From contig NZ_NXLL01000008.1 of NCBI RefSeq assembly GCF_003364115.1, forward strand, positions 17,285 through 81,284: a stretch of 64,000 nt of DNA, read 5' to 3'. Each line of letters starts with the position of its first letter. Positions within the stretch are counted from its first letter, which is position 1. The position numbers and the translations under genes were made by a program. The notes below the pieces were generated by a model that was given only the letters and a program-made list of their open reading frames with translations, was not told the DNA's origin and searched no databases. The DNA is from Helicobacter sp. MIT 00-7814 (lineage in GTDB: Bacteria; Campylobacterota; Campylobacteria; Campylobacterales; Helicobacteraceae). Positions 24,838 through 34,855 of the stretch are shown one piece after another.

Positions 24838-25648
24838 ATCTTTTGCTTTTTGTATATTTGGCTTTCTGCATGAAAGGTGCGTGTATAGCGATAATTCATT
24901 GCTTATGCCAAAGAGAGATTTTTTTATATCGTCAAAGAAAAATTGGCATACCTCAATAATTTCCTGCTGTGTATTCACATGTTCGTAATTCATAATAACA
25001 TCATAATTTAGCCCATATTTGTGGTGAAATTCAAGTCCTGTAGTTGCCTTGTAACCGAGTGTCCAAAGGAATCTTCCTTGTGAAGGGATAGAGGCTGAAA
25101 ACACGCCATCATCTGCTAAAAGTAAGCAAGAGTATGCCACAACTAGCGGTAAATCTAAAATATGTTCCAAAACTGCTGATGAAATGATTCTATCATAAAG
25201 TGCAGAGTCTGCTGTTTGTGAGGAGTGAGGATTTGTAGGTGTGGGGTTTGGTTGATTAGCATTAAAGAAGTATTGCCCCCCCCCTTATTTGCGTTTTTAG
25301 TACGCCATATTCACTAGCTACTTCTGCGATATCATTATAGACTTTATGCACTTTTGAGAGATTGGGAGAATCTGCATAAAGAGATGAAAATGGCTCAATG
25401 ACATCATAATGCGAAAAATCACTTTCAAATTTTAGCTGATTGAGCGTTCCAGCACCTATTTCTAGCGTTTTATGTCCTCGCAAACCTTTTGTATCTTTTG
25501 CGATTTTTTTGTGTAGCCACTGCTCCATTTTTTGTGCCAATCCACTTGCTGTGGTTTCTCCATTGCGATTACTTTTATAAAACTGCTCATAGATTTCTTG
25601 GTATTCTTTAGGTAGCGGATTGCGCGTTTTTGGGAATTTTTCAAACAT
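24802..25648 (-). CDS. SAM-dependent methyltransferase, phase-variable, currently out of frame
   Basis: Class I methyltransferase, probably for a surface sugar. The N-terminal part holds the SAM-binding motif I LEIGAGTLNQL and YDVIEP. After the G9 tract (25276-25284) the second half continues in another frame with DRIISSAVLEHILDLPLVVAYSC, then LADDGVFSASIPSQGRFLW. With nine G the first frame stops four codons after the tract, leaving a 128-residue stub. With eight (or 11) G the two parts join into about 281 residues. As sequenced it is OFF. The ATG at 25648 has AAAGGA upstream. It follows the MCP gene by 28 bases on the same strand. Confidence 0.85.
25276..25284. repeat. C9 homopolymer in the methyltransferase gene (phase-variation tract, OFF)
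   Basis: Nine C on the plus strand. 24802-25648 is 847 bases, one more than a multiple of three, so eight bases in the tract would restore a 282-codon frame. Confidence 0.88.
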
Positions 25649-25676
25649 TCTAGTTCCTTTGGGTTTTTTATTTTCT

Positions 25677-27314
25677 TTAAATCTTAAACTTCTCCAAGTG
25701 CATTTTGAGCGTTGTGGAAATCTGCTCTAGCGCCATGCTGGCTTGTGCGTTTTGCTCCATAAGGTCGCTTGTAGTTTTGGAATTTTGCGTCATATTGCTA
25801 ATATCCGCGCTAATCTTACTCATCGTAGTGACTTGACTTTGGCTTGCCTGCGCGACATCTTTTGCCTTTGAGAGAGAATCTGTGGCTTGTGTGTAAATCT
25901 CCTCAAGTATTTGCGTCGCTTCATTTGCAAGCTGCAAGCCCTTTTCCACCTTTGGCATCGCGGCTTCCATCGACTCCACGCCTGTTTGCGTTTCGCTTTG
26001 GATAATCTGAATCATCGCCGCGATTTCTGAAGTGGCTTTTTGCGTCTTTTCAGCTAGCTTTCTTACTTCATCTGCCACGACTGCAAAGCCCCTACCATGC
26101 TCGCCTGCGCGCGCTGCTTCAATCGCGGCATTAAGCGCTAGCAAATTCGTTTGATCGGCAATATCTTTGATAAGCTGGGTTGATGAGCTAATATCTTGCG
26201 CGTGTTGGTCAAGCGATTTGATATGCTCGCCCGTCTCGCTCACAGCTTCTGTGATTTTTTCAATCTCGCTTGCTGTAGCCTGCACAGATTCTCGTCCTTT
26301 TTGCGCTAGATCTGTCGTGCGCGAGGAGTTTTCTTCGGTTTGTGTGGCGATATCTGCGACATTATTTGTGGTGTTTGAGAGATTTTGTATTACTTGAATA
26401 AATTTATGCGCAAACTCCACTTGCTCATTTGACACCTTGCTTGCAGATTCTGAAGATTGCGCTACTTGCTCGGCGCGCAAATTGAGCTCTTTTGCATTAT
26501 TGATAAGCTCATGCATAAGCGTTTTAAGCTGGCTTTGCATTTTATCAGCTGCATCAAGGAGGCTATCTGCGGCTTTTGAAGGGATAGTTTGGCACAAATT
26601 CCCCTGCGCGATGCCTCGCATAATCGTTGCCGCGATTTTAGGCTCACCACCAAGGAGCGACATAAGATTCCTAATGATGAAAAACGACACGCTAACAGCA
26701 AGGATAATCGCCAAAAGCACCAGCCAAAACATCACCACCAAATAAGTAGAAACCTCGCTTTGCGCGAGTTTGTTTGCTTCAAGATTCTTTTCCTCTTGAT
26801 AGTCGATAAACTCATTTATCACCGCAAGCCACTGCACAAAAAGCCCGCGCACTTGAGAATCTAGCAATCTGTTTGCGCTCTCAATATCGCCTTTGAAAGA
26901 AAGTTCGATGAGATTTTTAATAAGTGGCATTGCTTGAGATTCTGTTTGTTTAATGCGCGCGAGAATCTCTTTATCTTTAGAATCTACCATATTTTCTTGC
27001 TTGAAAATCTCGTCCATTTTTTGCGCACTTTGCGCGTAGTCGTCTTCTAACTTTTGGATAAGGCTAAGCGTTTGTTGCATCGCTTTTGTGTCGCTTTGCA
27101 AGAGCAAATCCCTTACCCCGATACTTCTATCATGCACGCTTCCGCGGAAGTCGATTGCGTAGCGTTGCTTGACGGAATTGACTTGATTGATTTCCTCGAG
27201 TATGTGAGAGATACCATTGACTTTGACATAACTCATAACGGCGATAATAAGCATCAATACGCCAAGTATGCTAAACCCACAAATGAGCTGCATACGCACC
27301 GACAAACTTTTCAT
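25677..27314 (-). CDS. Methyl-accepting chemotaxis protein
   Basis: Membrane chemoreceptor of 545 residues. Topology: short cytoplasmic N-terminus, TM1 at about 8-30, a periplasmic four-helix-bundle sensor (about 31-185), TM2 at about 187-212, a HAMP-like region, and the cytoplasmic signalling domain. The CheA/CheW-contact tip is unmistakable ([18 protein letters not shown] then [17 protein letters not shown]). The sensor has predominantly charged helices and no recognisable ligand motif. It sits 12 bases after the EamA transporter on the same strand. Confidence 0.95.
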   Translation of the reverse strand: MKSLSVRMQLICGFSILGVLMLIIAVMSYVKVNGISHILEEINQVNSVKQRYAIDFRGSVHDRSIGVRDLLLQSDTKAMQQTLSLIQKLEDDYAQSAQKMDEIFKQENMVDSKDKEILARIKQTESQAMPLIKNLIELSFKGDIESANRLLDSQVRGLFVQWLAVINEFIDYQEEKNLEANKLAQSEVSTYLVVMFWLVLLAIILAVSVSFFIIRNLMSLLGGEPKIAATIMRGIAQGNLCQTIPSKAADSLLDAADKMQSQLKTLMHELINNAKELNLRAEQVAQSSESASKVSNEQVEFAHKFIQVIQNLSNTTNNVADIATQTEENSSRTTDLAQKGRESVQATASEIEKITEAVSETGEHIKSLDQHAQDISSSTQLIKDIADQTNLLALNAAIEAARAGEHGRGFAVVADEVRKLAEKTQKATSEIAAMIQIIQSETQTGVESMEAAMPKVEKGLQLANEATQILEEIYTQATDSLSKAKDVAQASQSQVTTMSKISADISNMTQNSKTTSDLMEQNAQASMALEQISTTLKMHLEKFKI

Positions 27315-27326
27315 ACAAAAACTCCT

Positions 27327-28244
27327 TTATGTTGTTTTGAGTGTTTTTAAATCCTTGAGTAAGACAGGCAAGCCGATGGCAATACCTGAAAAAATGATTA
27401 AAATAATACCAAAAAATGTTGTGATATTTGGTAATAAATCGCCAAGCAAGATTCCTAAAATCAAGCTAAACACTACGCGTGTATAGTCGATAGGCGCGAC
27501 AATCCCAGCAGGTGCAAGGATATAGGCTTGCGTCAAAAAATACTGCCCAAAAGTCCCAACAAGTCCCATAATGAGAATCCACAGCCACTCTTTCATATTT
27601 GGCATAATCCACAACGCTTGAGATTCTGGAAATATAAAAGGTTGCAAAAATACTAAAATAAGACTTACCACGCTCATCACCACGCCAAAAGAAAGCACGA
27701 TAATATTTCCATCAAAATACCCTCTCAAACCCCTAAGGCTAATAAACGCAAGCGCTGTGCCAAGCCCGCTAAAAAGCCCTAGCAAAACATTTAGCAAAGG
27801 AATAGAATTAAAATTCGGATCGCAAATAAGCACAATCCCGCCAAAGCCAATCATACTCATAAAAAGCACGCTGATTTTGACATTTTCTTTCAAAAAAAGT
27901 AGAGAGATAAGCACAATAAAAAGCGGGCTTGTCTGCATAAAAGTGCTTGCTACGCCAAGTGGGATATGCGCGATATTGTAAAAAAACGCAAGCATACTTA
28001 GCCCGCCAAAAAGCGAACGCAGCGCCAAAATCCCCCAGCCACCTTTTTTGTGTGTCCTTTTTGGTGGTTTGTAAGCAAAAAAAGCCAAAAGCAAAAGCAC
28101 CATCACAAACGAGCGAAAAAAGATAATCTCAACCGCGCTAAGATTGAGCGAGAGAATCTTCACGCACGCATTCATAAGCGCGAAGAAAAATGATGATGCC
28201 AGCATGCAAAAAATGCCAATGCTTATTGAGGAATATTGCTTCAT
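27327..28244 (-). CDS. EamA/DMT-family transporter
   Basis: Inner-membrane transporter of 305 residues with ten hydrophobic segments in two repeated halves of five helices, the drug/metabolite transporter plan. Typical features are FFFALMNACVKIL at the start and IDYTRVVFSLILGILLGD in the second half, the RhaT/EamA-like proline/glutamate region. Substrate cannot be predicted; family members export amino acids or metabolites. It lies 51 bases after hxlR and 12 before the MCP gene, so the three could share a transcript. Confidence 0.88.
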   Translation of the reverse strand: MKQYSSISIGIFCMLASSFFFALMNACVKILSLNLSAVEIIFFRSFVMVLLLLAFFAYKPPKRTHKKGGWGILALRSLFGGLSMLAFFYNIAHIPLGVASTFMQTSPLFIVLISLLFLKENVKISVLFMSMIGFGGIVLICDPNFNSIPLLNVLLGLFSGLGTALAFISLRGLRGYFDGNIIVLSFGVVMSVVSLILVFLQPFIFPESQALWIMPNMKEWLWILIMGLVGTFGQYFLTQAYILAPAGIVAPIDYTRVVFSLILGILLGDLLPNITTFFGIILIIFSGIAIGLPVLLKDLKTLKTT

Positions 28245-28295
28245 AGCCTGCCTTCAGGGATTTACGCCATAGATTGATTTATGCGATGGGGTGAT

Positions 28296-28637
28296 TTACG
28301 CGATACTTTGCTGATAGCCTTTGCCCCAAGATTCTAGACTTTTTAGCACCAACACAAGGCTTTCACCTAGCTCTGTAAGGCTATATTCCACCTTTGGGGG
28401 GACTTGCGCATAAATTTTACGCTTGATAATGTTCGCATCTTCTAGCTCGCGTAGATTTTGAGTGAGCACTTTTTGTGAGATATTTTGATTTTTTGTTGCA
28501 CAGATACTGCGTTGCAATTCGCCAAAGCGCTTTTTTGTGCCGATTAAATCGCGGATTATAAGAAACTTCCATTTATTGCCTATGAGATTTAGCGTCGTTT
28601 CGACCGGACATGGTGAAAAATAGGGATTTGTTTGCAT
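28296..28637 (-). CDS. HxlR-family winged-helix transcriptional regulator
   Basis: A 113-residue regulator. The HxlR pattern is clear: CPVETTLNLIGNKWKFLIIRDL at the N-terminus with the conserved cysteine at about residue 10, the recognition helix ISQKVLTQNLRELEDANII, and a beta wing PPKVEYSLTELG. Such proteins usually sense reactive electrophiles or redox changes through the N-terminal cysteine. GGAGC before the ATG supports the start. It is divergent from a Tat-exported NAD(P)-fold protein, its most likely target, and upstream of the EamA transporter. Confidence 0.93.
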   Translation of the reverse strand: MQTNPYFSPCPVETTLNLIGNKWKFLIIRDLIGTKKRFGELQRSICATKNQNISQKVLTQNLRELEDANIIKRKIYAQVPPKVEYSLTELGESLVLVLKSLESWGKGYQQSIA

Positions 28638-28682
28638 TTTTGCTCCTTTTAAAATCCAAAATTACAAAAAAATAACGGCAAA

Positions 28683-28688
28683 ATTCTA
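28683..28688 (-). promoter_or_regulatory. Possible -10 element of hxlR
   Basis: TAGAAT on the minus strand, 46 bases upstream of the hxlR ATG, inside the 244-base divergent intergenic region. Weak on its own. Confidence 0.3.
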
Positions 28689-28803
28689 CTACAAGATTCT
28701 AATTTTTCAAAAATTTTAGGCTAAATTTTTCCCTAAAAATCGCAATAGTATCAAAAAAGTTCTTATGTTATAAATTTATGCCTACTTGTTTTTTGTAATT
28801 AAC

Positions 28804-28812
28804 TGCTATAAA
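28804..28812 (+). promoter_or_regulatory. Probable extended -10 promoter of the NAD(P)-fold protein gene
   Basis: TGCTATAAA fits the extended -10 pattern (TGN plus a TATAAT-like hexamer), about 70 bases before the start at 28882. It lies in the region shared with divergent hxlR, so an HxlR operator is expected nearby, although I see no clear palindrome. Confidence 0.5.
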
Positions 28813-28881
28813 ATTTCGCCATTCATTTCTTAGGCGCAAAGCCCAAAAATGAAAAATACAAAATTTACAAAAGGAGTTCTT

Positions 28882-29646
28882 ATGAACAAGTTACATAGAA
28901 GAGGTTTTTTGAAAGTGAGTTCGCTTTATGCAGGCGTGCTATTTGGTATCAATCTATTTGGCACACAGGCTTTGGCGGGGGATTCTCAAGGATTAGGTAA
29001 AGCACAGCTAAAAGTTGCAGTGCTTTCAGCAAGTGGGCGCGCAGGCAAGCTCATCACACAAGAAGCGTTGGCAAAAGGGCTAAGCGTTACAGCATTTGTG
29101 CGCGATAGCAAAAAACTAGCTGACATTAGCAACGCAAATCTAAAAGTCGTGCAAAAAGATACTTTTTCACTAACTGCAAGCGATTTGAGCGGATTTGATA
29201 TCATCATCGATGCTTTTGGTGAGTGGCAAAACTTAGAACTTCACAAAAAGCACCTTGAGCATTTGGCTAGCGTGTTAAAAGGCAATAACGCAAAATTCCT
29301 AATCGTTGGCGGTGCGGGCAGTCTCTATATGGATAAAAGCCACACTACACAGCTAATCGATACACCAAGCTTCCCAGATGAGTTTAAACCGCTTGCAAGC
29401 GCGCAGGCTGAAGGGCTAGAGTTTTTACGCACAGGCGCTATCACAAATTGGGTGCATGTTTCCCCGCCAGCAGACTTTGTATTTGACGCACCAAAAAGTG
29501 GCAAATATAAAATCATCGGCGAAGAGTTTGAAGTAAATGCTAAAGGCGAGTCAAAAGGTAGCTATGCAGATTATGCTGCTGCGATGATAGAAATCGCGCT
29601 TGATCCAAAATACAACAAAGAGCGCGTAGGCGTCATCGGGCTGTAA
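28882..29646 (+). CDS. Tat-exported NAD(P)-binding-fold protein (NmrA/SDR-like)
   Basis: A 254-residue protein. The first 32 residues form a twin-arginine signal (HRRGFLKVSSLYAGVLFG, cleavage probably after TQALA). The mature part has an atypical SDR/NmrA Rossmann fold: VAVLSASGRAGKLITQEAL is the dinucleotide loop, then FDIIIDAFGEWQN and FLIVGGAGSLYM. Cytoplasmic relatives (YwnB/BVR-B-like) are NAD(P)H-dependent reductases; export through Tat would fit a protein folded with its cofactor. AAGGAG at 28871-28876 sets the start at 28882; an upstream in-frame ATG has no such site. Divergent hxlR suggests induction by electrophilic or oxidative stress. Confidence 0.85.
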   Translation: MNKLHRRGFLKVSSLYAGVLFGINLFGTQALAGDSQGLGKAQLKVAVLSASGRAGKLITQEALAKGLSVTAFVRDSKKLADISNANLKVVQKDTFSLTASDLSGFDIIIDAFGEWQNLELHKKHLEHLASVLKGNNAKFLIVGGAGSLYMDKSHTTQLIDTPSFPDEFKPLASAQAEGLEFLRTGAITNWVHVSPPADFVFDAPKSGKYKIIGEEFEVNAKGESKGSYADYAAAMIEIALDPKYNKERVGVIGL

Positions 29647-29697
29647 GCTACAAAGCAAACTTAGGAAATATAAAGGCTAGAAAGCGGTTGCAAAGCT

Positions 29698-29716
29698 AAA
29701 GGGCGCAATGCCCTTT
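29698..29716 (+). terminator. Hairpin after the NAD(P)-fold gene
   Basis: AAAGGGC and GCCCTTT with a five-base loop (GCAAT). It lies about 50 bases after the stop at 29646. The T run is only three bases, so it is a weak terminator candidate. The rest of 29717-30022 shows only AT-rich DNA and scattered AGAATC words. Confidence 0.5.
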
Positions 29717-30022
29717 ACATTGAGCTTTACCACTGCTTTTTGTGCGGATTTAATTTTTGAGAATCCGCACACTTTCCGCACACTTGAGAGTATTAAAAAT
29801 GCCTCTTAAAAACGCTTCTAAAAAACGCTTCCCAAAAATATCTTTATTAAAAAATGAAAATCCCAGAATCCTAAGCATATATTTTCATTACCTTTGGCTA
29901 ATTTTTCAGAATCTTCTAGCGAGATTCCAAAAATATAATAATAGTTATTAAAAATTAAGCTAATTTTTACCCTTCGTATTTTATAAATCCACTTTTAAAT
30001 TTCAGATTTTTAGGAGCATACA

Positions 30023-32837
30023 ATGTGTAAGCGCAGAGGTTTTTTACAAAAAATAGCGTATTCTTTTTTGTGCGTTGGTATGATTGAAGGGGTTTTCGCA
30101 GAGGCTTTGCAAGAAAACAATCTAATAGAAAGTAATCTACTGCCCCCCCCCCACAATACAATCTCAAAGCCAAACAAACTCTTCTAACTTAGCAGATTCT
30201 CAATCTCCACAAGAGACAATCCGACTAAACAAATCCACCGCCACCGCCACCGCGCAAAGTGGCGATATAGATTCTGACATGAGCAAAAATATCATCGTCA
30301 TCACCAAAGAGCAGATTCAAAACAAAGGCTATCAGAATCTAGAGCAAGCCCTAGAGCATCAACCTTTTATCAACTTCGTAGATACAGGCTTTGGACGTAA
30401 TATCGACTTAAGAGGGCAGGGCAAAGATGCCAATCGCGCGGTAAAAGTCCTCGTCAATGGCGTGCCTATCAATAGCCTTGATACCATTAGCGGAGTATCC
30501 GCGTTTAATAACATAAACCTAGAAGATGTAGAATCTATCGAAGTTTTACCCGGTGGCTCAAGCGTGGTGTATGGCAGCGGTAGTCGCGGAGGCGTGATAA
30601 ATATCAGCACCAAAAAGCCAGATAAAGACTACCTAGAAGTGATAGCCAAAGGCTCAAGCGCAGAAGCGCTAGGCTTGCAAGGCGGGGGCTTAAGCATACT
30701 AGGGGGTAAAAAGATAGGGGACAAACTCTTTGTCTATGGGAGCGTGGGGGCTAGCTATGTGCCCGGACCTAGAAATACAAATATTCGCCCACCGGTGCAA
30801 ATTAGCTCTTACTCTAACCAACCAAGCCAATCGTATTATGATAGTTCAGCCACTCGATGCCCTGATTATGTCCCCGGTGCAGATGGCAGTATAACAAATA
30901 ATGGTGTTATAATCGCACCCTCATGCTTGAGACTCGGGGAGCAAAAAAATGCTAAATATCTAAACTACCATGACAACGCGATAAATATCACCGCGCAAAT
31001 CGGCATAAACTACGATATAAACGAGAATCAACGATTAGAATTCTCCACCAACTACGCGCATAATAGACTAAAAAGGATTCCAACATATTTGCGTGCTGCA
31101 AACTACTACTGCGTGGCAAATCCAAACTATGACCCAAATGCTAGTTTTAGTCTCACAAGGAATAATCCATATATTTGTAATAGCCAAAGCGCAGGAATCG
31201 CCGCTGGTTTGAATGGAATATATGATGTGAGTTCTGATACTTTAAAAGACTTCCGCTATTCTAATAGCTATGAATATGTGGGTATGAGTGTGGATACGCT
31301 CACTTCCTCACTTCGCTATATAAATGCGATTAGCGATTCTCTAAACTTTGATACGCTTGCCTATTATCAAATGAATATCATTAGCTACAATGACTACTGG
31401 CAAGATGGCTTACTGCCTACAATGTATAGCACGCTAAATGGCTCAAGCTTTGCTAATCATGGAGCGGGGCTAAACTTCAAGCTAAAGCATGAGACTTCGG
31501 CAAATAAGCTTATCATAGGGCTTGATAACTCTCTAGGCTATGCTAGGCGTAATATGGTGATGGATTCTATTTTGGCAGATTTTAACGCGGCACTTTCTAG
31601 TTATGTTACCACTACTAGAGCAGGACAAGTAGGCATAGCCACCACCGCGCTAAATACCGCGCTAAAGACAAGCATTAGCCCTTATGTGTATGATTCTTAT
31701 GAGTTTGCTGATTGGTTTGAGCTAGGCGGTGGAGCTAGGTTTGAGTATAGTCATTATCGTGTATCAAACGCGCAAACAATGAGGCTAAATAACACTGCAA
31801 ATATGAATCTAACTACAAATGACTTAACGCAAAATCTTGCAGGACTCAATGATACACAATTGCAAAGCTTTATGCAAATGATGGCGCAACCATGGACAGG
31901 CTTAAGCCTTAACCCAGAGGAGACGGACTTTAATATAGGGACAAATCGCTACAGCTATGCTTTAGAAGTCGTGCCAAACTTCAAATACTCAAACACAGGA
32001 AATGCCTATATCAAAGGTGAGCTAGGATTTATCAGTCCTTCGCCATTCCAAATGATAGATGCCGACCCAGAATCTGAAATAAATCAAGGTGGCTCAAACG
32101 GGACGGCAACCGGTGTAAATCTCCTAAAAAATACCTTTAACAACCTAAAGCCAGAGCGCTACCTTACTGCCGAGCTTTCATGGAAAGATACTTTTGCGAA
32201 GTCATTCTTTTTCTCCACGACTGCGTTTTATACGCATACATTTGATGAGATTTTCCTAAATCAGACAAGCGGAACGATGAGCTTTGTGTATCGTAATTTG
32301 GGACAGACGCAAAGGGCTGGATTTGAGTTTTTAGCAAGGCAGGGATTTTTTGAGAATAGATTAAGAATCTTAGAATCCCTTAGCTATGTTTGGACAAATA
32401 TTTTAAAAGCAGATTCTAATCTAATGAGTAATTATAACAGCGTGTATGCAAACTTCGCGCTGGAAGGCTCGCGCGTGCCTTATGTGCCGGATTGGAAAGC
32501 GACACTTGCGCTTGAAGGGGACATACTAAAAAGCGCATCGCAAGTGCTAAGCGCGAATGTCAATGCGACCTATACCGGCGAGGCGTATAGTCTCTATGTA
32601 AGCAAAATCGATGGAAACTACGACAGGACAGAGCAAGAGAGTATCTATAGCGTGATGAATAAGGGCGGGTATTTCTTGCTTGACTTTGGGCTGACATACA
32701 AGAATGCTAATGGGCTGGGTGCGAGTATCGGCGTGCGCAATGTGCTTGATACATTTTACAAAACCTACCAACAACGCTACTACTACTATCCCGGAATGGG
32801 CAGAAGCTACTATGCGGAAATAAGATGGAAGTTTTAA
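30023..32837 (+). CDS. TonB-dependent outer-membrane receptor 2, phase-variable, currently out of frame
   Basis: Large outer-membrane receptor. Plug motifs are in IIVITKEQIQNKGYQNLEQA and VESIEVLPGGSSVVYGSGSR-like sequence; the barrel ends with YYAEIRWKF. The ATG at 30023 has AGGAG at 30012-30016 and opens a signal peptide (KRRGFLQKIAYSFLCVGM to GVFAEA). A C10 tract at 30143-30152 follows the ESNLLPPP codons; with ten C the frame stops after 54 codons. With nine C (or 12) it continues into the receptor and gives about 937 residues. As sequenced it is OFF. It is FecA/FrpB-like in size, but the ligand is unknown. Confidence 0.88.
30143..30152. repeat. C10 homopolymer in the TonB receptor 2 leader (phase-variation tract, OFF)
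   Basis: Ten C in the coding strand. 30023 to 32837 is 2815 bases, one more than a multiple of three, so nine bases in the tract restore a 938-codon frame. Confidence 0.9.
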
Positions 32838-32849
32838 AAGGGCGGTTTC

Positions 32850-32881
32850 GTCATTGCGAGGATTCTATAAAAATCCGCGCC
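32850..32881 (+). repeat. REP-like repeat, family 2
   Basis: GTCATTGCGAGGATTCT followed by AAAATCCGCGCC: the same left block as at 24403 with an altered right arm. It lies just after TonB receptor 2. Confidence 0.55.
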
Positions 32882-32904
32882 TAGCGCAAACCCAACCGAC
32901 AATC

Positions 32905-33000
32905 CTAAATCACCGCTTTTTTTTATCACACAAGAGGAGTAAGATTGTGTTACGCTGGCACTAACTTATATTCCATTTATTTGGATTTGCGTTTGAGTGT
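32905..33000 (+). repeat. Dispersed repeat family 4
   Basis: Matches 24730-24837 block for block (CTAAATCACCGCTTTTTTT, CACACAAG, GTTACGCT, TTCCATTTATTTG). Here it is purely intergenic. It fills most of the 32838-33143 gap; the remainder holds a possible -10 (TAAAAT, 33061-33066) for the pseudopilin genes. Confidence 0.6.
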
Positions 33001-33143
33001 AAATTACATAGCTTCTTAAAAGTATTGCAGAATCTGCAAACCTTGCAAAATAAAAATGGTAAAATGTGGGCGCAAAGCAAATTTTCAATGGTTCTCTCTT
33101 AAGCTCTCTTGTAGGTGATACATCTTAAGGAATGGAGGCTGTG

Positions 33144-33596
33144 ATGCGTGATGCGTTTAGTATGCTAGAGCTTGTGTTTGTGCTGATTATTTTGGGCGTG
33201 CTTGCAGCCATTGCGATACCTAGATTTTCCGTAACGCGCATAGACGCGCAGATTGTGGCTATTGAAAATGATATAAACAACGCTATTAGCGGGATTCAGC
33301 GTGAAGTTTTCTCTCAGAATCTCGATCCAAAAGCCCTTGATACGACGCAGATTTTCACCCTTGCAAATCTAAGTCCTGCGCGCTGGATAGTGCAGGGGAA
33401 CGCCATTACGCTCGGTAAAAATGGTGTGGTAGATTCTCAAAATGCGTGCGTGTTTGTGCGCTATGACAGCGCGCAGAGTTTGCTAAGCTATGAAATCACG
33501 CAAAAAGCGGATTCTACGCTTTGCACACGCCTTTTTGCGCGCCACCCAAATGGAGGTAAAAAGATCCCGCTCAATACTTCCAACGCGCTTTTTTAA
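33144..33596 (+). CDS. Type IV pilin/pseudopilin-like protein
   Basis: A 150-residue protein with a class III signal peptide: a short leader MRDA, then FSMLELVFVLIILGVLAAIA with glutamate at +5 and a long N-terminal helix. The residue before the cut is Ala instead of the usual Gly. The remaining globular part has two cysteines (around CVFV and STLCTRLF), which could form the C-terminal disulfide loop of minor pilins. GGAGG at 33134-33138 fits the ATG at 33144 and not the ATG at 33132. It is the first of a row of similar genes, nine bases before the next. Confidence 0.85.
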   Translation: MRDAFSMLELVFVLIILGVLAAIAIPRFSVTRIDAQIVAIENDINNAISGIQREVFSQNLDPKALDTTQIFTLANLSPARWIVQGNAITLGKNGVVDSQNACVFVRYDSAQSLLSYEITQKADSTLCTRLFARHPNGGKKIPLNTSNALF

Positions 33597-33605
33597 AGGC
33601 TCATT

Positions 33606-34046
33606 TTGCACGCGCTAGACAAAAGCCCAAAAGCTTTTAGCGCGCTAGAGTTTGTGCTTGTGGTGGTGATTTTAAGCATTCTAGGTTTTAGCGCGATAAG
33701 TGTGTATTCAAGCTATCGGCAAAAAACTTGCCTGCAACTTTTGCGCACAAGACTTCTTCTCACACAAGAGCAGCTAAGTATGCTTTACTTGCGCGATTTT
33801 TATTATGCTAATCCAAATCTGCAGGCTCAAGCCTACACGCTTTTAAGCACCTTGCAAACACAAGAAAAATGCTCTTTTAGCCTTAGACAAACTCCTAATT
33901 TCGCACCTCATCTAATCGCCAACATAGGAAGCGAGCGTTTAGATTTTTTTATCCAACCGCAGAATCTGCTTTCAAATCCAAAGATTTTTTGCAATTTTTC
34001 CGAGCCACTTTGCAAAGCTTTTTGGGAGCGTGTGAATGACAAATAA
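33606..34046 (+). CDS. Second pilin/pseudopilin-like protein
   Basis: A 146-residue protein starting at TTG (AAAGG upstream). Its leader is LHALDKSPKA, then FSALEFVLVVVILSILGFSA, again Ala before the cut and Glu at +5. The rest contains several cysteines (KTCLQLL, EKCSF, CNFSEPLC) that may pair. It closely follows the first pseudopilin gene, so they are probably translated together and may be minor subunits of one fibre. Confidence 0.8.
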   Translation: MHALDKSPKAFSALEFVLVVVILSILGFSAISVYSSYRQKTCLQLLRTRLLLTQEQLSMLYLRDFYYANPNLQAQAYTLLSTLQTQEKCSFSLRQTPNFAPHLIANIGSERLDFFIQPQNLLSNPKIFCNFSEPLCKAFWERVNDK

Positions 34047-34162
34047 GCAGAATCTGTGGGGATTTTGCTACATTTAAAGTTAAAAATTTTATTCTTTGCA
34101 ATTTGTAGCCTTTAGATTCCTAAAGAATCCTAGAATCTTCAAAATAGCCTAAAGGAGAAAAT

Positions 34163-34762
34163 ATGCAAACTTTACTTAACGCGCAAAACAGCCTGCTTGT
34201 GGGGATTGATATACAAGAGAAGCTCATTAATGTAATGAGCCATAAGCAAAAGGTGCTAAAAAATGCAAATATTCTCTTGCAAGGTGCGAGAATCTTAGGC
34301 GTGAAAACGATTTTAAGCGAGCAGTATCCAAAGGGATTAGGGAAAACTGATGGTAGTTTAAAATTTAGCGTGATTGATGATTTTAGCACCCCATTTGATG
34401 AAAATAATGAAAATAATGAAATCCCGCAAGTTAGGCTTTTTGAAAAGATTTCTTTTAGTATTTTTAATGACAGCGCACTAAAAAATTTTATACAAGATTC
34501 TCAATGCAAAAGCCTTATCTTTTTTGGGATTGAAACGCATGTCTGCATCTTGCAAAGTGCGATAATGGCGCTAGAGATGGGCTTTGAGGTGTGGCTTATT
34601 GAAGATTGTTTAAGTTCGAGAAATGAAGCAAACCACAACAATGCGCTTGCATTTATGCGCTCGCAAGGAGCGAAAATCATCAATACCGAGAGTTTTCTAT
34701 TTGGGTTTTTGAGCGAGGCAAAAGGCGCACAATTTAAGGCTATAAGTGGGCTTATTAAATAA
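34163..34762 (+). CDS. Isochorismatase-family cysteine hydrolase
   Basis: A 199-residue cytoplasmic hydrolase of the nicotinamidase/isochorismatase superfamily. The catalytic triad is visible as Asp in LLVGIDIQEKL (about residue 18), a lysine in the middle (FEKISFSIF), and cysteine in GIETHVCILQSA, which also carries the family cis-peptide region. The substrate cannot be deduced; nicotinamidase is less likely because the usual metal-site histidines (DxHxxxH) are not seen. It has its own ribosome binding site (AAAGGAG) and separates two groups of pseudopilin genes. Confidence 0.85.
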   Translation: MQTLLNAQNSLLVGIDIQEKLINVMSHKQKVLKNANILLQGARILGVKTILSEQYPKGLGKTDGSLKFSVIDDFSTPFDENNENNEIPQVRLFEKISFSIFNDSALKNFIQDSQCKSLIFFGIETHVCILQSAIMALEMGFEVWLIEDCLSSRNEANHNNALAFMRSQGAKIINTESFLFGFLSEAKGAQFKAISGLIK

Positions 34763-34782
34763 AAGTTTTTGGAATAAATAGC

Positions 34783-34788
34783 TATAAT
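34783..34788 (+). promoter_or_regulatory. Probable -10 promoter of the GT-C-like membrane protein gene
   Basis: TATAAT within GCTATAATGCCTGCGC, 68 bases before the ATG at 34856 and 21 bases after the upstream stop. Confidence 0.5.
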
Positions 34789-34855
34789 GCCTGCGCACGA
34801 GCCCAAAAGCTAACCAAAAACTAACAAAGAAGCCAAACCACAGCTAAGGCGTAAT

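Noticed and set aside
29757..29951. A 64-codon open frame after the NAD(P)-fold gene
   Set aside because: No ribosome binding site, no recognisable pattern and AT-rich low-quality composition; it looks like chance reading of intergenic DNA.
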